Source of the DNA: Dawidia cretensis
GTDB taxonomy: Bacteria; Bacteroidota; Bacteroidia; Cytophagales; Cyclobacteriaceae
Reading direction: 5' to 3'
Length of the DNA stretch: 64,000 nt
Assembly (NCBI RefSeq): GCF_018598175.1
Contig: NZ_JAHESE010000017.1
Coordinates: 62,001-126,000 of the forward strand
In this document: piece after piece, positions 17,401 through 26,102 of the stretch
Position numbering within the stretch: position 1 is the first letter of the stretch
Layout: the number at the start of each line of letters is the position of its first letter
Program-made: the position numbers and the translations under genes
The notes under the pieces: generated by a model
The model's database searches: none
The model's input: the letters and a program-made list of their open reading frames with translations, nothing else
What the model was told of the DNA's origin: nothing

Positions 17401-19265
17401 TTCGATATGGAATTTAGTTGGTAATTAAGTTGCAGGGTATAATACCGGCCGGGCATGGCATAGGCGGCATATTGTCTGTATTCTTCGTCCAGCACGTTCT
17501 GCGCCGACGCTTGCAGGGTTACTACATGGCGTCCGACGGTTAAGGTCCGCCCCACGGACAGGTCGATACGGGCATACGGATCTAACGAATAGTCTGCTTC
17601 GTTCGCAAACAGGTAGTATCGCCGGTCGCTGTACTGCGCCTGTACCGTGGCGTTATAGCCGCGCCAATTGCCGCGCAGGTAGCCTGACGCGGTCTGCACA
17701 GGGGTATAGATCAACTGCCTGTCCAGGGACCACGGATCATTGGGTGGCACCTCGGTGCTAATGGAGCGTGTATATTGATAGTTGACGCCTGCTATGACGG
17801 TTACGACACCCTGGTATATCGGGCCATGCACACGTATCTCGACACCTCGCACCTGCACATGCCGGATGTTTCGGGGAATGTAGTTGCCTCCTACCGGCAC
17901 CCATTGTATCCATTGATCGACCTCTTGCGTGTACCACGTATTTTCGACCGTCAGCTGGTTCCAGATCCACCGCCAGCCAGCTTCTGCGGCATAGCTTAGT
18001 TCCGGTTGTAGATTCCTGTCGCCTGCGTTCAGCCAGTAGCGATCGTTGAATGTCGGCACGCGGTAGTTGCGGGAGGCGTTGCCGCGAAGGGTAAACGTTG
18101 CAGCAGGCCTTTTCACGACAATGTATTCCACGCCGAGATACGGCAGAAAGGGTGGCGAGAAACCTGACACCGCAGGCTGGCGCAGGTTCAACGCCAACGA
18201 CAAGCGTGTACCGATGCTTTTTTGCAGGGACACCATAAAATCAAACCTGTCTTCTTCGGCATGGCCATCTTTATACTCGTCGATATCAGCGCGGATGTGA
18301 TTCCACTCGGCGCTTACTTCGGTGTGGATGCGTGCCGGCAGGACAAAGGCATGTTTGACGCTACCCGTCCAGCGGGTTACAAGGTCCTCTTTACGATAAA
18401 AGAGTACGTCGCGCACGTAGCCGCCGGTGGCGGTAAATTGGCCGCGGCGGCCGTTGCTTTTGTACTGCAGACTAAGGCGATGATTCTTATCGCGCTGCGT
18501 GGCGTCACTAAAATACTGCCCGATGGGCGGCTGCACCTCGCGATCGGCATCATGATACCAATAGTGCAACGCCAGCGACTTTGTATTGGTCAGGTTGTAT
18601 ACGATGTCTTGTAGTATGCCCATCTGCTTGAAGGCCGCATGTGGCTGACGCTGGCCGAGGGCTTGTATCGTAAAGTCATTTTCGCTTTGCACATGGTATA
18701 CTTGTGTGTGCGAGTTCCACCGCCCCAGGGTGAATGCTCCACCGGCTTCGGTAGTATACTGACCAAAGCTTCCCACTACCTGTGCGATGTGAAATATTTC
18801 CTGAGACGACGCTTCGGGTGAGGTTAGCAGCACCGTACCACCCAACGCACCACTACCATAGCGAGCACTGCCGCCACCAGCGTGTACCTTGACAGAACCA
18901 AAAGCCGATGCTGGTAAGATGGAGAAGTCTGCTTGCCCAAGGGAGAAACTATTGATATTTATACCGTTCCACAACACGGCCGTATGTTGCGGTGCCGTAC
19001 CCCGCAGACTAACGCCCGAGATCATGCCCTGCCCGTAACTTCGAAAATACACTGGCAGTTGTGTGGCCAGTACTTCGCCGAGATGCGTGGAGCGTTGCTG
19101 ACGCAACAATGCAGAGTCGACCGTAGTAAAAGAAGAGCCAGCCAGGAAGCGCTCGTCGGGTATACCATACACTTCTACCGAGTCCAGCAACACGGGGGCT
19201 GTCTGTTGTGCAAAACAGTACACGCTTGTGAGCACGCTCACGACTATAAAAATACCTACCCGCAT
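17397..19265 (-). CDS. btuB: TonB-dependent outer membrane cobalamin receptor BtuB
   Basis: 622 residues, typical of BtuB. The signal peptide (MRVGIFIVVSVLTSVYCFAQ) is followed by a short TonB-box-like stretch and the plug domain (STHLGEVLATQLPVYFRSYGQG, GVSLRGTAPQHTAVLWNGI, ARYGSGALGGTVLL), then a 22-strand barrel ending with an aromatic-terminated strand (YYTLQLNYQLN). Substrate assignment rests on the cobalamin riboswitch 71 bp upstream and the coupled BtuG-like gene. It should import corrinoids across the outer membrane with TonB energy. Confidence 0.92.
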   Translation of the reverse strand: MRVGIFIVVSVLTSVYCFAQQTAPVLLDSVEVYGIPDERFLAGSSFTTVDSALLRQQRSTHLGEVLATQLPVYFRSYGQGMISGVSLRGTAPQHTAVLWNGININSFSLGQADFSILPASAFGSVKVHAGGGSARYGSGALGGTVLLTSPEASSQEIFHIAQVVGSFGQYTTEAGGAFTLGRWNSHTQVYHVQSENDFTIQALGQRQPHAAFKQMGILQDIVYNLTNTKSLALHYWYHDADREVQPPIGQYFSDATQRDKNHRLSLQYKSNGRRGQFTATGGYVRDVLFYRKEDLVTRWTGSVKHAFVLPARIHTEVSAEWNHIRADIDEYKDGHAEEDRFDFMVSLQKSIGTRLSLALNLRQPAVSGFSPPFLPYLGVEYIVVKRPAATFTLRGNASRNYRVPTFNDRYWLNAGDRNLQPELSYAAEAGWRWIWNQLTVENTWYTQEVDQWIQWVPVGGNYIPRNIRHVQVRGVEIRVHGPIYQGVVTVIAGVNYQYTRSISTEVPPNDPWSLDRQLIYTPVQTASGYLRGNWRGYNATVQAQYSDRRYYLFANEADYSLDPYARIDLSVGRTLTVGRHVVTLQASAQNVLDEEYRQYAAYAMPGRYYTLQLNYQLNSISK

Positions 19266-19335
19266 GAATATTTCTTCGACTACTATACTTCTAACCTTTC
19301 ACCCGAAAGTCGGAAGCCTGAAAACAGATTTTAGT

Positions 19336-19560
19336 ATCACGGCAGGTCTCCTGGCTCGCCCGGCTTTTGCTTACCTTCTCGCCCTCCCGACGCATCGGGA
19401 CAGACAATGGTGTTGCAGAACAAAAGTTGAATTTCCGCCAGGAGTAGCAAACAGCCTGGCAGACCGGGATTACAGTTGCGGGGACAGCTCCGGATTTGAC
19501 TTGAAGTCTTACCGGTATTCCCTTTTCATCTTCTGCGGTTGCAAACAGCAGAAGAACCGT
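19336..19560 (-). promoter_or_regulatory. cobalamin (AdoCbl) riboswitch, leader of btuB operon
   Basis: Read on the minus strand, the conserved blocks appear in order: GGTTCTTCTGC...GCAGAAGATGAAAAGGGAAT near 19558-19513, AATCCGGAGCTGTCCCCGC and GCAACTGTAA near 19497-19471, the B12-box region CCGGTCTGCCAGGC, and the closing strand AGCCAGGAGACCTGCC near 19357-19341. These are the class hallmarks. It ends about 70 nt before the btuB ATG. In Bacteroidota such switches repress when B12 is bound. The rest of 19266-19601 holds no other feature I can support. Confidence 0.95.
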
Positions 19561-19601
19561 GAATCGGGTGCGAACTTAATTATTTTCTTAACATTGCAGC
19601 T

Positions 19602-20735
19602 ATGTATCGTGTAATCATTTTTGCGCTGGTGCTCGTCGTGGCGGGCTGTAACCGTCCTGCCGCCGACCAACCAACAGCCGTTTCCCTACCTTCCCAAACG
19701 TTATTGAAGTATGCCCGGGGCTTTACAGTCGCCTATAATGGGAATATAAAGACCGTAACAGTATTAACACCGTTTCAGGGGGCGTCCAAAGGTTTTACAT
19801 ATTTGCTCGTGCCGACGGACGAGGAAGTGCCCACCCACGCACCCGACGTGAAGGTGATCCGCACGCCCCTCTCCTCCATCGTGTGTACCTCCACTTCGCA
19901 TATACCGCTGCTGGACTATCTCGGCGAGACCGACAAGCTGGTGGGTTTTCCGTCGACCGATTATATCAGCTCGGAGAAAATGCGCCGCCGCGTGGATGCG
20001 GGCCAGGTAAAGGACCTGGGTGTCGACAACAGTATAAACCTGGAGCAACTGGTCATGCTGAAGCCCGGTATGTTGATGGGCTATACCCAAAGCAGCGACT
20101 ATGGGCAGTTTAAAAAAATGGAAGACCTGGGCGTGCCGGTAGTGATCAATGCAGAGTACCTGGAGAAACATCCGCTGGGCCGCGCCGAGTGGATCAAGTT
20201 TATGGCGTTGTTCTTCAACCAGGAGAAACGTGCCGACTCGGTGTTCCAGGTTATCGAAAAAAGCTATCTCGACGCGAAGGCCGTGGTGGATACTGTACGC
20301 ACCCGCCCCACGGTGCTGAGTGGCGTGGTGTATGGTGATGCGTGGTTTCTGCCCGGCGGACAGAATTATGCGGCGCGTATCCTGAACGATGCCGGCTGTC
20401 AGTACCTGTGGGCGGCAGATTCGTCGACGGGTGCGCTGAAGCTCAGCTTTGAGCATGTTTATGAAAAAGCGCACGACGCCGACTTCTGGATCGGTGTAGG
20501 CTCTTACAACACTTTGCCGTCATTACGCGCCGCCGACCATCGCTATGCACAGTTCAAGCCGGTGACTACGCACCAGGTGTACACTTACGATGCACGCAAA
20601 GGCGCGCGGGGTGGCAGCGAGTTTTTGGAGCTGGGGTACCTGCGCCCCGACCTGATCTTGCGTGACCTCGTCAGGATCGCGCACCCCACATTGCTGCCTG
20701 ATCACACGTTATACTTCTACGCGCCATTGCAATAG
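19602..20735 (+). CDS. btuF: BtuF-like periplasmic-binding lipoprotein (B12/iron-complex ABC family)
   Basis: 377 residues. Lipobox VVAGC follows MYRVIIFALVL. The body is the helical-backbone class III binding fold: SIVCTSTSHIPLLDYLGETDKLVGF, NLEQLVMLKPGMLMGY, PVVINAEYLEKHPLGRAEWIKFMALFF. It is divergent from the B12 receptor operon, which makes corrinoid the probable ligand, though related proteins bind iron siderophores or haem. The permease and ATPase genes do not follow; the next gene is unrelated. Symbol given by context and fold. Confidence 0.78.
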   Translation: MYRVIIFALVLVVAGCNRPAADQPTAVSLPSQTLLKYARGFTVAYNGNIKTVTVLTPFQGASKGFTYLLVPTDEEVPTHAPDVKVIRTPLSSIVCTSTSHIPLLDYLGETDKLVGFPSTDYISSEKMRRRVDAGQVKDLGVDNSINLEQLVMLKPGMLMGYTQSSDYGQFKKMEDLGVPVVINAEYLEKHPLGRAEWIKFMALFFNQEKRADSVFQVIEKSYLDAKAVVDTVRTRPTVLSGVVYGDAWFLPGGQNYAARILNDAGCQYLWAADSSTGALKLSFEHVYEKAHDADFWIGVGSYNTLPSLRAADHRYAQFKPVTTHQVYTYDARKGARGGSEFLELGYLRPDLILRDLVRIAHPTLLPDHTLYFYAPLQ

Positions 20736-20806
20736 GGCATGCGCTTCGCGACGACAACCGACCCAACAATTCGTTGAAGGATAGCGCCAGTATGCGCACG
20801 ACCTTT

Positions 20807-20814
20807 TAACTTTG
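20807..20814 (+). promoter_or_regulatory. -7 box (TAACTTTG) of the WG-repeat gene
   Basis: Exact TAnnTTTG match ending 6 bp before the ATG at 20821, which puts the predicted transcript start only about 3 nt before the start codon. No TTTG is seen at the -33 position. Confidence 0.4.
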
Positions 20815-20820
20815 TATGCG

Positions 20821-22974
20821 ATGAGGATTGTGAGCCGCTTTTTGTATTGCTGTCTGCTGCTATTTTTTCTTTCGGATGCTGCACATGGCGGTGTGGCCGA
20901 GGAGCTGTCGGTTTTTGAAGAGAATGGAAAGGTGGGGTTGAAAGATGACCAGGGCAAGGTGCTGATCCCGGCAAAGTACGATGCACTGGGATGGAGCGAC
21001 GGCCGCTTTTCAGTCATTGATCAGGCTATTGGGTATAAGCTGAACGGCCGCTGGGGCCTGATCAGCATCACCAACCACACACTCACCAAAAACGAATACG
21101 AAGAAATCCTTCCCGGCGATGGGTCGGTGCTCATTGCCCGCAAGCAAGTGCAACCCAATGTACTGCGCGTGGCCACAGGCTGTCTGAATACAGCGGGCAA
21201 AGAGATCATCTCCTTTCAATACGACGGACTGCGGCTTGCCTCGCTACGGGCTATTGTCTTTAGCAAAAGCGGCAACACCTATAAGTACGGGCTGCTGTCG
21301 CTGGACAACCGCACCGTCATTCCGCAACAGTATCAAAGCATCTACCCGATCGGCAGCTTGCGTTTTGCCGTGGAGAACTTTGACGACAAGATTGCCATCT
21401 TCACGGAGACCGGTCGCCAGCTTACCGGCTTTACGATCGACCGCATGGCACCGTTTACCAAGAACTACGCCACCATTTATCAGAATGGCATGCAGGGCGT
21501 GATCGATCGCGACGGACAAATAAAAGTGCCGCCGCGGTACCGGGGCATTGCCATTCTGGAAGACGGTACCATCAAAGCACGCGAGGCCGATGAGTGGCAA
21601 TTCCTGAACGGTCAGAACAAGCTGACACAAAAGGTGCAGGCCGATGCATTGTATCCGGTTGCGCCGAACCGGTTGAAAGTGATGCAGGGCGGCATGCTGC
21701 AACTGACAGACCTTTCGCTGAAGCCGCTTTCGCCGCAGCAATACAACACGATTGCGCCCTTTCAACATGGTAAGGCCCTGGTAAAGGTGCAGAACAAATA
21801 CGGACTGATTAATTTGTCAGGCCGTACACTTATTCAGCCGACACACGACAGCCTGGTGCTTGTGCTGACGCACCACCGCGCGCTGGCGGGGCAGCGCCAG
21901 GGTAGCCGGTATAGCTGGACGTTGATCGATACGACGGGCACGCGTTTGTCTTCGAAGTCGTACGATAACATCGACCACTTTGACGGCACCTACTTTATGG
22001 TCCGCGCCCGCGGCTACGCCGGCACCATGGACCTGGCAGGGCGCGAGGTCGTGCCGTGTACGTACGATTCGGTGTTGCAGACCAAAGACAACTTGCTGGT
22101 GGTAAAGTTTCGCGGGCAGTATGGCATCATCAATCAACGCGAGGAGTGGCTTGTTACGCCCCGGGCGTCGAAGCTGTTTTTGCTCGGGCACGACCGCTAC
22201 ATCGAGCAGACACCGCGGACGCGTTTTCTGAAGTCGCTGGACGGCAACGTTATTTATTTTACCGAGAACCCCCTGACGTATTTTCCCGATTACATCCTGG
22301 AGCTGCTGCCGTCGGGTACGCTGTGGAAGATCGATATGAACGGCCGCATTGCCGACCGGCGTGTATTTCCCACCGAGGCGCTGGAAAAGATCTACGAAGA
22401 AAGCGAAGGGCTACGGGCCATTCGCAAGAACGGCAAGTATGGCTTTATCGACGACCTGGGGCGACTGCGCATTGCCAACCGGTACGAAGGTGTAAAACAA
22501 TTCAGCGAAACACTGGCACCCGCCATGATTCGCGGGCACTGGGGCTTTATCAACCACGACGACCAGATCGCTATTCAGCCGGTATACGACGAGGTATCAG
22601 GTTTTCAGAATGGCTTTGCGCTGGTGAAACAAAAAGGCTTCACCGGCATCGTCGACAAAACGGGCCGGTTATTGTTACCGGCCCGCTATGAAGATATTAC
22701 CGTACTGCCTACGCGCAACCTGCTGATTCGCAGCAACGGTCTGGTAGGACTGGCGGACAATACAGGCAAAATTCTGATCCAACCCAAGTACCAGCAACTG
22801 GAAGACACCGGCAAGGGCTTTGCCGTGGTGGAGCGCGAGGGCACGTATGGCGTCATTACGTTGCAAGGTATCAGCACCGTGCCGATGATGTATGACACGA
22901 TTGTGTACGATCCGTTTAACAACGTCTTTCTGGCGCTGAAGAAGTCACCCTGGCAAAACCTGACGGTCAATTGA
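20821..22974 (+). CDS. WG-repeat secreted protein
   Basis: 717 residues from ATG at 20821 (a TTG at 20812 lies next to the promoter-like box and is unlikely). The signal peptide MRIVSRFLYCCLLLFFLSDAAHG is followed by about a dozen WG/KWG repeats: NGKVGLKDDQGKVLIPAKYDAL, NGRWGLI, KYGLLSLDNRTVIPQQYQSI, NKYGLINLSGRTLIQPTHDSL, NGKYGFIDDLGRLRIANRYEGV, GHWGFINHDDQIAIQPVYDEV, LVGLADNTGKILIQPKYQQL. The repeats form short beta units with unknown ligands. No enzymatic domain is visible. It shares its end exactly (no gap) with the convergent next gene. Confidence 0.85.
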   Translation: MRIVSRFLYCCLLLFFLSDAAHGGVAEELSVFEENGKVGLKDDQGKVLIPAKYDALGWSDGRFSVIDQAIGYKLNGRWGLISITNHTLTKNEYEEILPGDGSVLIARKQVQPNVLRVATGCLNTAGKEIISFQYDGLRLASLRAIVFSKSGNTYKYGLLSLDNRTVIPQQYQSIYPIGSLRFAVENFDDKIAIFTETGRQLTGFTIDRMAPFTKNYATIYQNGMQGVIDRDGQIKVPPRYRGIAILEDGTIKAREADEWQFLNGQNKLTQKVQADALYPVAPNRLKVMQGGMLQLTDLSLKPLSPQQYNTIAPFQHGKALVKVQNKYGLINLSGRTLIQPTHDSLVLVLTHHRALAGQRQGSRYSWTLIDTTGTRLSSKSYDNIDHFDGTYFMVRARGYAGTMDLAGREVVPCTYDSVLQTKDNLLVVKFRGQYGIINQREEWLVTPRASKLFLLGHDRYIEQTPRTRFLKSLDGNVIYFTENPLTYFPDYILELLPSGTLWKIDMNGRIADRRVFPTEALEKIYEESEGLRAIRKNGKYGFIDDLGRLRIANRYEGVKQFSETLAPAMIRGHWGFINHDDQIAIQPVYDEVSGFQNGFALVKQKGFTGIVDKTGRLLLPARYEDITVLPTRNLLIRSNGLVGLADNTGKILIQPKYQQLEDTGKGFAVVEREGTYGVITLQGISTVPMMYDTIVYDPFNNVFLALKKSPWQNLTVN

Positions 22975-23712
22975 TCATGCGATGTTGGCCGACAGCCGGG
23001 CGACGATCACTTGCCGTTGCTCGCGGTGGCCGCAGTAACTACAGCGATAATGCTTTAGCAGCACCCCGTCGTCTGACAGGGTTGGTTCCTGGGCAATGTC
23101 TTCGCTGTGAATCTTCAGGGTGAAGTAGCCGCACTCCGTGCACTCTTCGGCGTGCTGGTAGGCGGTATATTTTTCAATCTTTTTGTAGCCTGTTTTATCA
23201 TCCAGCCAGATGTCGTAGTCAATGGAGTGTACCTTGCCGTCCTCCATCTGCTCTTTCTCCAGGTGATGCTCCTCTTCCGACTCGGCCAGCTTGCGCATCA
23301 TGTTACCGTCAGGCGATGTACGCGGCGTGTTGCGCAGTTTGTACAGGCGACGTTCAAGCTTGCCGGGGTAGTAGATCCGCACCAGGCTGAAGAACACAAA
23401 GTACGCAATGATCACAAAGCTGACCGATATGAACAGGCGCACATAGAACCAGCGGTGGCCTTCTTCCTGTATGGCCTGTGAGCCGACGGTGTTGCCAAAG
23501 AAGGCCGCCGCGAATACCACCATCATAACCGAGAACCAGAAATACCGGATCTCGTGCAGGTTTACATAATCATACTTTGCTTTGTAGTCTTTGAGCATAA
23601 AGATGCGAAGCTCATGATACGCCAGGAGCAGGATGGCCATGCCGATACAGACAGCTGCGCCGGCATACATGTATCCGTGCCATGAATCCAAAAAAGTAGA
23701 CGTAATTTCCAT
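22975..23712 (-). CDS. membrane protein with C-terminal zinc ribbon
   Basis: 245 residues from ATG at 23712 (a TTG further upstream is less likely). Three membrane helices lie in the first 115 residues: YMYAGAAVCIGMAILLLAY, FWFSVMMVVFAAAFFG and LFISVSFVIIAYFVFFSLV. A charged cytoplasmic part follows, and the C-terminus carries two CxxC pairs (ECTECGYF ... CSYCGH), which should bind zinc. I do not recognise the family. The stop codon abuts that of the WG-repeat gene. Confidence 0.75.
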   Translation of the reverse strand: MEITSTFLDSWHGYMYAGAAVCIGMAILLLAYHELRIFMLKDYKAKYDYVNLHEIRYFWFSVMMVVFAAAFFGNTVGSQAIQEEGHRWFYVRLFISVSFVIIAYFVFFSLVRIYYPGKLERRLYKLRNTPRTSPDGNMMRKLAESEEEHHLEKEQMEDGKVHSIDYDIWLDDKTGYKKIEKYTAYQHAEECTECGYFTLKIHSEDIAQEPTLSDDGVLLKHYRCSYCGHREQRQVIVARLSANIA

Positions 23713-23890
23713 AGACGCTGAATGTTTATGTTTCAAAGAAATATAACAAAAAATCGCGTTATTTTATCGTTTCAAACGGTGTAGAAGGTACACGGGTAGC
23801 GTTACCCACCGCAACTTTAATTCTTGTTTTTTGCGGATGTATTGTAATATTGCGGCTTAACTAACACCACATCAGTTTAATTTATAAGCT

Positions 23891-24703
23891 ATGGCTAACA
23901 ACTTACTGAAAGGCAAACGCGGCATCATTTTCGGTGCACTGGACGAAAACTCCATTGCCTGGAAAACAGCGCTGAAAGTAAAGGAAGAGGGGGGTGTGTT
24001 CACCCTGACCAACGCCCCCATTGCGATGCGCCTTGGCAAGATCAATGAGCTGGCGAAGGAATGCAATGCGGAAGTTATTCCGGCCGATGCCACGTCTGAA
24101 GCAGACCTGGCCAACCTCTTTACCAAATCCCAGGAGGTATTGGGTGGCAAGATCGACTTCGTACTGCACTCCATCGGCATGAGCCCCAACATCCGCAAGG
24201 AGAAGCCTTATGGCGACCTGAACTACGAGTGGTTCCAAAAGACGCTCGACATTTCGGCGCTGTCGTTTCATAAAGTGCTGCAGACCGCCGAGAAGCTGGA
24301 CGCCCTCAACGAGTGGGCATCGGTGCTCGCCCTGAGCTACATTGCCGCACAACGGTCGTACCCCGACTATACCGACATGGCACAAGCGAAAGCCATGCTG
24401 GAGTCGATCGCCCGCAGCTACGGCGCGCGCTACGCCAAGCTGAAAAAGGTGCGTGTTAACACCATTTCGCAGTCGCCTACCCGTACCACGGCCGGCTCGG
24501 GCATTTCGGGCTTCGACGTGTTCTTTGACTTTGCCAACATGATGTCGCCGCTGGGCAACGCTTCTGCCGAAGATTGCGCCGCCTACATCGCGGTGATGTT
24601 CTCTGACTTCACCCGCATGGTGACCATGCAGAACCTGATGCACGACGGTGGTTTCTCTGCTTCGGGTATTACCGAAGAGATCGTCGAGCGCCTTAGCAAA
24701 TAA
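23891..24703 (+). CDS. fabI: enoyl-[acyl-carrier-protein] reductase (NADH) FabI
   Basis: 270 residues, the normal length. It reduces trans-2-enoyl-ACP in the last step of each type II fatty acid elongation cycle. Atypical SDR features are present: LKGKRGIIFGALDENSIAW (nucleotide loop), DFVLHSIGMSPN, and the catalytic Tyr-x6-Lys in YTDMAQAKAMLE. ISQSPTRTTAGSGI is the substrate-loop region. Single gene with its own terminator. Confidence 0.96.
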   Translation: MANNLLKGKRGIIFGALDENSIAWKTALKVKEEGGVFTLTNAPIAMRLGKINELAKECNAEVIPADATSEADLANLFTKSQEVLGGKIDFVLHSIGMSPNIRKEKPYGDLNYEWFQKTLDISALSFHKVLQTAEKLDALNEWASVLALSYIAAQRSYPDYTDMAQAKAMLESIARSYGARYAKLKKVRVNTISQSPTRTTAGSGISGFDVFFDFANMMSPLGNASAEDCAAYIAVMFSDFTRMVTMQNLMHDGGFSASGITEEIVERLSK

Positions 24704-24731
24704 AATCGTTACTCCCTGGCCTGGCGGGTAC

Positions 24732-24756
24732 ACCCCGTCCGGCCGGGGTTCTTTTT
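24732..24756 (+). terminator. probable terminator after fabI
   Basis: ACCCCG (24732-24737) / CGGGGT (24744-24749) stem with a TCCGGC loop, then TTCTTTTT. It lies 29 bp after the fabI stop and 14 bp before ispE. Confidence 0.55.
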
Positions 24757-24769
24757 AAACTCCGCCGGC

Positions 24770-25582
24770 ATGGTTGCCTTTCCGCCTTGTAAGATCAATC
24801 TCGGTCTCCACATTCTCCACAAACGAACCGACGGATACCATGCGCTGGAGACTTGTTTTTACCCCGTGCCGTGGACGGACATTCTCGAAGTGATTCCTTC
24901 CGACACGCTGGCGTTTTCGCAGTCGGGCGATACCATTCCCGGCGATCCCCACGACAACCTCTGCCTGCGGGCCTACCACCTGCTGCAAAAAGATTTTACG
25001 CTGCCGCCGGTCCGCATTCACTTGCACAAGATCATTCCCACGGGCGCCGGCCTGGGGGGTGGTTCCTCTGACGGCGCCTATACGTTGCGCCTCCTCAACG
25101 ACCTGTTCAACCTCAACCTGGCGCCTGCCGCCCTGGCGGCGTATGCCGCGCAGCTGGGCAGCGACTGTGCTTTTTTCACCCAGGACGCGCCGCAGCTCGG
25201 CACCGGCCGGGGAGAGATCCTGACGAACATCGGTATCTCGTTAAAAGGCAAATTCCTGGTGCTGGCCAAGCCGCCCATTCACGTCTCCACTGCCGAGGCG
25301 TACGCCGGCATAACGCCCGCGACACCGGCAACCCCCCTGACGCAAATACTGACACAAGAACCGCTTGCTGCCTGGAAAGGAAAGCTTCACAACGATTTTG
25401 AGGCCTCCGTTTTTGCACGGCACCCCTCGATTGAACCCCTGAGAGAAAAATTATATCGCGCCGGGGCTGTGTATGCCAGCATGAGCGGGTCGGGTGCGGC
25501 CGTGTTTGGCATTTTCGACAAAGGTGTGGACCTGGCGTTTGATCCGGGCGTGTTGCATTGGTCAGGTGTGCTGACCCGGTAG
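24770..25582 (+). CDS. ispE: 4-(cytidine 5'-diphospho)-2-C-methyl-D-erythritol kinase IspE
   Basis: GHMP kinase of the MEP isoprenoid pathway. 270 residues. The N-terminal PPCKINLGLHILHKRTDGYHALET is the IspE signature with the conserved lysine and the RxDGYH motif; the ATP loop is PTGAGLGGGSSDGA (90-103); the C-terminal motif MSGSGAAVFGIF is conserved. Presence shows the MEP route is used. Confidence 0.95.
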   Translation: MVAFPPCKINLGLHILHKRTDGYHALETCFYPVPWTDILEVIPSDTLAFSQSGDTIPGDPHDNLCLRAYHLLQKDFTLPPVRIHLHKIIPTGAGLGGGSSDGAYTLRLLNDLFNLNLAPAALAAYAAQLGSDCAFFTQDAPQLGTGRGEILTNIGISLKGKFLVLAKPPIHVSTAEAYAGITPATPATPLTQILTQEPLAAWKGKLHNDFEASVFARHPSIEPLREKLYRAGAVYASMSGSGAAVFGIFDKGVDLAFDPGVLHWSGVLTR

Positions 25583-25697
25583 TATATATCCCATATCCCT
25601 TCCCATACTGCTTTTTGCCTCCGTGTACCGTCTGTGTGCGGGGCATTTTTATCTTTGCCGCTTTCTTGTAATTTTAGAATTAACTGTAATCGAAAGC

Positions 25698-26102
25698 ATG
25701 AACTATTGGCTGGTAAAAAGTGAACCGAGCGTATACTCATTTGATGACCTGGTACGCGACAAAAAGACGGGATGGGATGGCGTGCGTAACTATGCGGCGC
25801 GTCTGAACCTGAAAGCCATGAAGAAGGGCGACCTGGCCTTTGTTTACCATAGCATGGAAGACAAAGCCGTGGTCGGCATTGCCCGCATTACCAAGGAAGC
25901 TTACCCCGATCCGAAAGATGAGAATTGGGTAGCGGTGGAGCTGGCGCCGGATAAAAAGCTGAAAAAACCGGTGACGCTTGCACAAATCAAAGCCGATAAG
26001 CGTTTAAAAGATATGGCGCTGGTGAAGCTGTCGCGCCTTTCGGTACAGCCTGTTAAGCGTGAAGAATTTGATATGGTCATAGCCTTAAGCGAAGAAAAAT
26101 GA
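25698..26102 (+). CDS. EVE-domain protein (THYN1/PUA-like)
   Basis: 134 residues from ATG at 25698: MNYWLVKSEPSVYSFDDLVRD then GWDGVRNYAARLNLKAMKKGDLAFVYHS, which is the EVE family signature (binding of modified bases in DNA or RNA is known for the superfamily). It is a single-domain protein without a McrB- or helicase-type partner nearby. The stop overlaps the next ATG (ATGA), so it is co-translated with a large secreted protein of unknown role. Confidence 0.9.
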   Translation: MNYWLVKSEPSVYSFDDLVRDKKTGWDGVRNYAARLNLKAMKKGDLAFVYHSMEDKAVVGIARITKEAYPDPKDENWVAVELAPDKKLKKPVTLAQIKADKRLKDMALVKLSRLSVQPVKREEFDMVIALSEEK

